Below, piece by piece: positions 6,064-10,064 of a stretch of DNA of 10,064 nucleotides (the first letter of the stretch is position 1; each line of letters starts with the position of its first letter). Origin of the DNA: Bauldia sp. (GTDB lineage Bacteria > Pseudomonadota > Alphaproteobacteria > Rhizobiales > Kaistiaceae). Location: assembly GCA_020442095.1 (NCBI GenBank), contig JAGRKY010000559.1, forward strand, positions 1 through 10,064, read 5' to 3'. Both the position numbers and the translations under genes were made by a program. The notes beneath the pieces are model-generated. The model ran no database searches and had not been told where the DNA came from. It saw nothing but the letters and a program-made list of their open reading frames with translations.

Positions 6064-7176
6064 ATGAGAATAGGGGAAAAGCCGCTGCGCGCGGCGTTGC
6101 TGGCCGCAGCGGCGTCGCTCGCCATCGCAGGTACGGCTTCCGCCGAAGACATGACCGCCGATCAGATCATGGCGGCCTCGGGCATCACCGAAGACACGTC
6201 GTTCTGCGGCGACAAGCCGATCACGCTTGGCATCCATGACGGCTTCGGCGTCAACGGCTGGTCGAAGTCTTCGATGGCCGCGGTCCGCTCGGAAGCGGCG
6301 AAATGCCCGAACGTCACGCAGGTGGTCCGCATCGGGCAGGGCGACCTCCAGAAGTCGATCGCCGACGTCAACGCGCTGGTCGCGGAAGGCGTCGACGCGC
6401 TGGTGATCATCCCGGATTTCGGCAAGGCCCAGCTCCCTTCGCTCAGGGCGGCGACCGACGCGGGCGTCAAGGTGGTGGCCTGGGCTGCCGATCCTGGTGG
6501 CACGCCCGGTGAGGATTATGTCGCCTATGTCGACTGGGACCAGATCGACGCCGGCATGAAGTGGGCCGACTGGATGGCCAAGGCACTCGACAACAAGGGA
6601 AACATCATCTTCCTCGGAGGCCCTCCCGGCAATCCGGTCAGCGCCAATGCGCTCGCCGGCGTCAAGAAGGCGATGGAGAAGTATCCCGACATGACCATGC
6701 TGACCGGCTTTGACGACTGGCCGGTTACCAACTGGGATGCGGCGCTCCTGCAGAAGACCCTGACGGCGCTGCTCTCCAAGTATCCGCAGGTCGACGGCAT
6801 CATCAACGACAGTGACGGCTTCACCGGTCTCGGGGTGCTGCGTGCATACGAGGCCGCCAACAAGCCGCTGGTGCCGATCGCGACGCTCGAGGGCAACGAG
6901 TTCGGCTGCGAATACGCCAAGCTGAAGCCGGACAATGCGGACCTCGAATTGGGAACCCTCTCGGCGAGGACCTGGATGGGCCGGGTCGCGGCGCGTAAGG
7001 CGATTGCTGCGGCGCAGGGCCTCGAGAACAACGAGCCAAGCCTCTACCAGTTGCCATTCTACGAGGACACGCTGGCCGGCATGGAGCCGAAGTGCGATCC
7101 GGATCAGCCGCCGGATGCGTTCATCTCGGTGGTGCTGACCCCCGAGCAGCTCGAGACCTACGGCCAGACCGAGTAG
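6064..7176 (+). CDS. CUT2-type periplasmic substrate-binding protein (Peripla_BP_4-like)
   Basis: This 370-residue protein is the periplasmic receptor of the second importer. The ATG follows GGGAG (6053-6057) with 6-nt spacing. Residues 1-27 form a Sec signal peptide with the cleavage site ASA-E. The mature part has the two-lobe pattern of ribose-type binding proteins: strand-helix start ITLGIHDGFGVNGWSKSS (53-70), DLQKSIADVNALVAEGVDALVIIP (94-117), GVKVVAWAADPGG (134-146), GNIIFLGGPPGNPVSA (179-194) and the hinge-side DGIINDSDGFTGLGVL (244-259). Four cysteines (48, 81, 282, 344) remain after cleavage and could form two disulphides. Ribose-type proteins bind pentoses, hexoses, polyols, autoinducer-2 and other small ligands, so the family alone does not fix the substrate. 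The downstream amidohydrolase argues that a nitrogen-containing ligand should be considered. Confidence 0.88.
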   Translation: MRIGEKPLRAALLAAAASLAIAGTASAEDMTADQIMAASGITEDTSFCGDKPITLGIHDGFGVNGWSKSSMAAVRSEAAKCPNVTQVVRIGQGDLQKSIADVNALVAEGVDALVIIPDFGKAQLPSLRAATDAGVKVVAWAADPGGTPGEDYVAYVDWDQIDAGMKWADWMAKALDNKGNIIFLGGPPGNPVSANALAGVKKAMEKYPDMTMLTGFDDWPVTNWDAALLQKTLTALLSKYPQVDGIINDSDGFTGLGVLRAYEAANKPLVPIATLEGNEFGCEYAKLKPDNADLELGTLSARTWMGRVAARKAIAAAQGLENNEPSLYQLPFYEDTLAGMEPKCDPDQPPDAFISVVLTPEQLETYGQTE

Positions 7177-7183
7177 TGACGGC

Positions 7184-9670
7184 ATGACTTCCCGCGTCGT
7201 TCTCCGCCTGACGGACGTTACCAAGGCCTTCCCCGGCGTCATCGCCCTCGACCACGTGTCGCTGGAGGTGACCGAGGGCGAGGTCCATGCGCTGCTGGGC
7301 GAGAATGGCGCGGGCAAGTCGACGCTGATGGCGGTCGCGGCGGGGGCGCTTCCCGCCGACTCCGGCACGATCGAGATCGGTGGCGAGCGCCTTGCGGATG
7401 CTTCGCCGCTCGAAGCGCAGGCGCTCGGCATGGCCGTCGTCTATCAGCACACCTCGGTTCTCGACGACCTGACGGTCGCCGAGAACCTGCTCTATTGCGT
7501 TCCTCGCAACCGTCGTGGCGGGGTGCCCGACGACCGCTGGATCGACGAGAAGCTTGGAGCCGTGGGCGCGACCTTCGACCGACGCACGCGGGTCGGCCAG
7601 CTCAGCGTTGCCGAACGCCAGCTCGTCGAGATCGCAAAGGCGCTCGCCCTGAAGCCGAAAGTCCTCGTTCTCGACGAGCCGACGGAAGCGCTGACGGCGA
7701 GCGAGACCGAGCGTCTCTTCGAGCAGATCGCCGCGATCAAGGCGACCGGCACGGCGGTCATCTACATTTCGCACCGGCTCCCCGAAGTCCGCCGGGTCGC
7801 CGATCGCATCAGCATCCTCCGCGATGGCCGCTTCCGCGGGACGTTCGAGGCGGCAAGCATTTCAGAAAGCGAGATCCTCTCGCTGATCATCGGTCGCTCG
7901 ATCGACCGGGCATTTCCTCCCAAGGCTGCCGTCGGTTCGGACTCCGGCACGGTGCTCGCCGCCAGGCGTGTCACCGGCCGGAATCTGCATGGCGTCGACC
8001 TTGCGGTGCAGCGCGGCGAGATCGTCGGTCTCGCAGGCGTGGAAGGGAACGGCCAGCGCGAATTCCTCCGCGCGCTGGCCGGTCTCGAACAGGCGAGCGG
8101 CGAACTGTCCGTCGACGGCAAGCCGCTCGTGCTTGGCGATCCGGTCGCCATCCAGAAGGGGGGCATCGTTTACCTGCCGGGCGACCGCCACGCCGAGGGG
8201 CTGTTTCTCTCGCTCTCGATCCGGGAAAACCTCACGGCGCTCGTGCTCGGCGCCCTGTCGCGGCTCGGCTTCGTTTCGCGGCGCGCCGAGACAGCCCTGG
8301 TCGACGGCGAGACGGAGTCGCTTGCGATCAAGTTGCGTTCTCCCGAAGACCCCATCTCCCAGCTGTCGGGCGGCAACCAGCAGAAGGTGCTTTTCGCGCG
8401 ATCGATGGCGCGCCGTCCGGCGGTGCTCCTTGCCGACGAGCCTACCCGGGGCGTCGATGCCGGCGCGCGCGTTGAGCTCTATCGGGTTCTCCGCGATATC
8501 GCCGCCAACGGGGCCGGGCTCGTCGTGCTGTCGTCGGATGCGGTTGAGCTGCAGGGGCTCTGCGACCGCGTCCTCGTCTTCTCGCGGGGGAGCGTCGTCG
8601 AGACCCTGACCGGAGACGAGGTCACCGAAGAGAAGATCACCGGCGCTGCGATCGGCGCCGCAACGACGCTGCAGAAGGCGGCGGACGCGACCCGGAGTGG
8701 CGCGACACGACTGATGGATTTCCTGTCCGGCGACTACGCGCCCGTTCTTATTCTCGCCGGACTTATTCTTGCGCTGGCCGCCTATACGACCGGCATCAAT
8801 CCGAAATTCCTCAGCGATCGAAGCATCAACTCGCTGCTTTTCCTGGCCAGCGCCCTGGCCTTCGTCAGTATCGGCCAGCTGACTGTCCTGCTGACCGGCG
8901 GCATTGACCTGTCCGTCGGTCCATTGACGGGGTTGGTGGTGGTCATCCTTTCCTTCTTCGTCGGCGATGATCAGTCCGGAGCGATGCTTGCGCTCGGCAT
9001 CGCGGCGGCGATCGGCGCCGCGGCGCTCGCCGGGCTGATAAACGGCATCCTCATCAGGATCGTCGGCCTGTCGGCGGTGGTCGCGACGCTGGCGATGTTC
9101 ATCGCCCTGCAGGGCGTGTCACTCGCCCTGCGCTCGGTCCCCGACGGCTATTACCGCTCGGAGATCGTCAGCACGATCAAAACGAAGATCGGCCCGTTCC
9201 CGATCGCATTTCTCATCGCCGTGGTTGTCGTGATCCTGCTTGAAGTCGCGTTGCGGCGCTCGCATTTCGGCAGGGAGATCCGTGCGATCGGCTCGAACGA
9301 GACCGCGGCCAAGCGTGTTGGCGCGCGGGTGAATCGCAGCGTCATCATCGCCTATGTGCTCTGCTCGGTCTTCACAGCGTTTGGCGGGATTCTTCTCTCC
9401 GCCCAGATCGGTATCGGTGACCCGAGCGTCGGGCAGAACTACACACTGCAAAGCATTTCCGCCGTGGTGCTCGGCGGCGCCAGCATCTTCGGCGGCCGCG
9501 GCTCGTTCCTCGGGGCGCTTGCCGGCGTCATCCTCATCCAGGAGATCACGTCGGCCACGGGTTTCCTTGGGCTCGGCACCGCCTGGCAATACTGGCTGCC
9601 CGGGCTGCTCATTCTCGTCGCGACGGCGATGTATTCGCGGGCGCGCGGACCGGCCGTTGCCGGGCACTGA
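7184..9670 (+). CDS. Fused CUT2 ABC protein: tandem ATPase domains plus RbsC-type permease domain
   Basis: This 828-residue protein joins what are usually two genes. NBD1 (about 5-240) has Walker A GENGAGKST (39-47), Q88, a degenerate signature (LSVAERQ, 140-146), Walker B VLVLDEPT (160-167) and His197. NBD2 (about 255-490) has a degenerate Walker A, GVEGNGQRE (285-293), with no GK[ST]. It keeps a full signature LSGGNQQK (394-401) and Walker B VLLADEPTRGVD (414-425). This asymmetry is normal for RbsA-type ATPases; the EGNGQ form recalls the COG3845 nucleoside-type branch. After a linker (about 490-515) comes a full RbsC-type permease domain with GGIDLSVGP (572-580), AIGSNETAAKRVGARV (701-716) and VVLGGASIFGGRGS (761-774). 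The frame is open across the junction with no internal stop. The gene starts 7 bp after the binding-protein stop with a weak ribosome-binding site, so coupling is likely. Confidence 0.92.
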   Translation: MTSRVVLRLTDVTKAFPGVIALDHVSLEVTEGEVHALLGENGAGKSTLMAVAAGALPADSGTIEIGGERLADASPLEAQALGMAVVYQHTSVLDDLTVAENLLYCVPRNRRGGVPDDRWIDEKLGAVGATFDRRTRVGQLSVAERQLVEIAKALALKPKVLVLDEPTEALTASETERLFEQIAAIKATGTAVIYISHRLPEVRRVADRISILRDGRFRGTFEAASISESEILSLIIGRSIDRAFPPKAAVGSDSGTVLAARRVTGRNLHGVDLAVQRGEIVGLAGVEGNGQREFLRALAGLEQASGELSVDGKPLVLGDPVAIQKGGIVYLPGDRHAEGLFLSLSIRENLTALVLGALSRLGFVSRRAETALVDGETESLAIKLRSPEDPISQLSGGNQQKVLFARSMARRPAVLLADEPTRGVDAGARVELYRVLRDIAANGAGLVVLSSDAVELQGLCDRVLVFSRGSVVETLTGDEVTEEKITGAAIGAATTLQKAADATRSGATRLMDFLSGDYAPVLILAGLILALAAYTTGINPKFLSDRSINSLLFLASALAFVSIGQLTVLLTGGIDLSVGPLTGLVVVILSFFVGDDQSGAMLALGIAAAIGAAALAGLINGILIRIVGLSAVVATLAMFIALQGVSLALRSVPDGYYRSEIVSTIKTKIGPFPIAFLIAVVVVILLEVALRRSHFGREIRAIGSNETAAKRVGARVNRSVIIAYVLCSVFTAFGGILLSAQIGIGDPSVGQNYTLQSISAVVLGGASIFGGRGSFLGALAGVILIQEITSATGFLGLGTAWQYWLPGLLILVATAMYSRARGPAVAGH

Positions 9671-9687
9671 TCGGTAATCGCAATCTG

Positions 9688-9706
9688 TGCCGCGACGGGC
9701 GCGGCA
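9688..9706 (+). repeat. GC hairpin between fused transporter and amidohydrolase genes
   Basis: TGCCGCG (9688-9694) pairs perfectly with CGCGGCA (9700-9706) around the 5-nt loop ACGGG. No T-run follows, so it is not a classical terminator. It lies in the 62-bp gap before a strong ribosome-binding site and may act in mRNA stability or partial attenuation. It does not exclude cotranscription of the amidohydrolase. Confidence 0.4.
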
Positions 9707-9732
9707 GGGACGTTCAAGGGAGGAAATACCAT

Positions 9733-10064
9733 ATGGCCCGGAAGCTCATCAGGAACGCAACCATCCTCACGGTCGATCCGAAGATCGGCGACTTTCATCG
9801 TGGCGACATCCTCATCGACGGCACGAAGATCAAGGAGATCGCGCCGTCGATCCAGGCCGACGATGCGGAGATCATCGACGGCACAAACAAGATCGCCATC
9901 CCGGGCTTCATCGATACCCACCGGCACACTTGGGAATCGCTCCTCCGCAACACTGGGCCGGACTGGACGCTTGCCCAGTATTTTACCGGTGTCCGGGTCG
10001 TCATGGGCGGGCTCTACACGCCGGAAGACAACCACATCGGCAACCTGCTCGGCGCGCTCGACTC
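9733..10064 (+). CDS. Metal-dependent amidohydrolase, N-terminal part (3' partial)
   Basis: The first 110 codons of this gene are in the window and the frame is still open at the edge. ATG 9733 follows the strong site AAGGGAGGAA (9716-9725). Residues 3-31 (ending GDILIDG) and 32-55 (ending TNKIAIPG) form the small beta-sandwich typical of this superfamily. PGFIDTHRHTWESL (57-70) is the first metal-binding strand, with the HxH pair His63 and His65. This matches the cytosine-deaminase/chlorohydrolase-like group (COG0402), which acts on cyclic amidines, guanine derivatives, triazines and similar heterocycles. The other metal and catalytic residues lie beyond the window, so the reaction is open. 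Following a complete importer in the same direction, it may process the imported compound in the cytoplasm. Dihydroorotase- or imidazolonepropionase-like activity is less likely. Confidence 0.85.
   Translation, partial: MARKLIRNATILTVDPKIGDFHRGDILIDGTKIKEIAPSIQADDAEIIDGTNKIAIPGFIDTHRHTWESLLRNTGPDWTLAQYFTGVRVVMGGLYTPEDNHIGNLLGALD

Noticed and set aside
8640..8740. Possible assembly error or frameshift making two genes appear as one fusion
   Set aside because: The frame continues without change through a plausible linker and straight into the first membrane segment, with no ribosome-binding site or overlapping stop and start. It is kept as a true fusion, though resequencing would be the final proof.

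Overview
The window looks like chromosomal or megaplasmid DNA from a GC-rich alphaproteobacterium, most likely a Hyphomicrobiales/Rhizobiaceae relative. The clues are codon use dominated by C or G at third positions, LacI-type operators of the AAATCG(A)TTT kind, and dense ABC sugar-importer loci. All genes are on the + strand. I see no tRNA, rRNA, CRISPR array, insertion sequence or phage gene.

Region 1 (1-466) holds the last 53 codons of what looks like a Gfo/Idh/MocA-type oxidoreductase, followed by a gap of about 300 bp. The gap contains a possible -35 box, an inverted repeat and two LacI-like palindromes, and reads as the control region of the next operon.

Region 2 (467-4792) is a complete CUT1-type importer of the glucose/mannose kind: periplasmic binding protein, two MalF/MalG-type permeases and a MalK/UgpC-type ATPase. 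A strong hairpin with a T-run separates the binding-protein gene from the permeases. It probably lets the binding protein be made in excess. The two permease genes overlap and the ATPase follows after 7 bp. The first permease has an odd start region: a good Shine-Dalgarno sequence sits in front of an ATG followed at once by TGA, in the same frame as the gene.

Region 3 (4793-10064) starts with a gap of about 145 bp carrying LacI-like palindromes, one closely resembling the operator upstream of region 2. A second, unrelated importer of the CUT2/RbsABC kind follows, with unusual architecture: a stand-alone RbsC-type permease, a Peripla_BP_4-type binding protein, and an 828-residue protein with two ATPase domains fused to another RbsC-type permease domain. 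One fused chain plus one stand-alone permease gives exactly two ATPase and two membrane domains, so the transporter is probably a 1:1 heterodimer with two different membrane halves. The last gene, cut by the window end, encodes a metal-dependent amidohydrolase of the cytosine-deaminase/chlorohydrolase superfamily. This suggests that the second importer's substrate, or something derived from it, is hydrolysed or deaminated inside the cell and may not be a plain sugar.

The most interesting points are the fused, asymmetric CUT2 importer joined to an amidohydrolase, and the operator-like sites shared by both loci, which suggest one LacI-family regulator for both.
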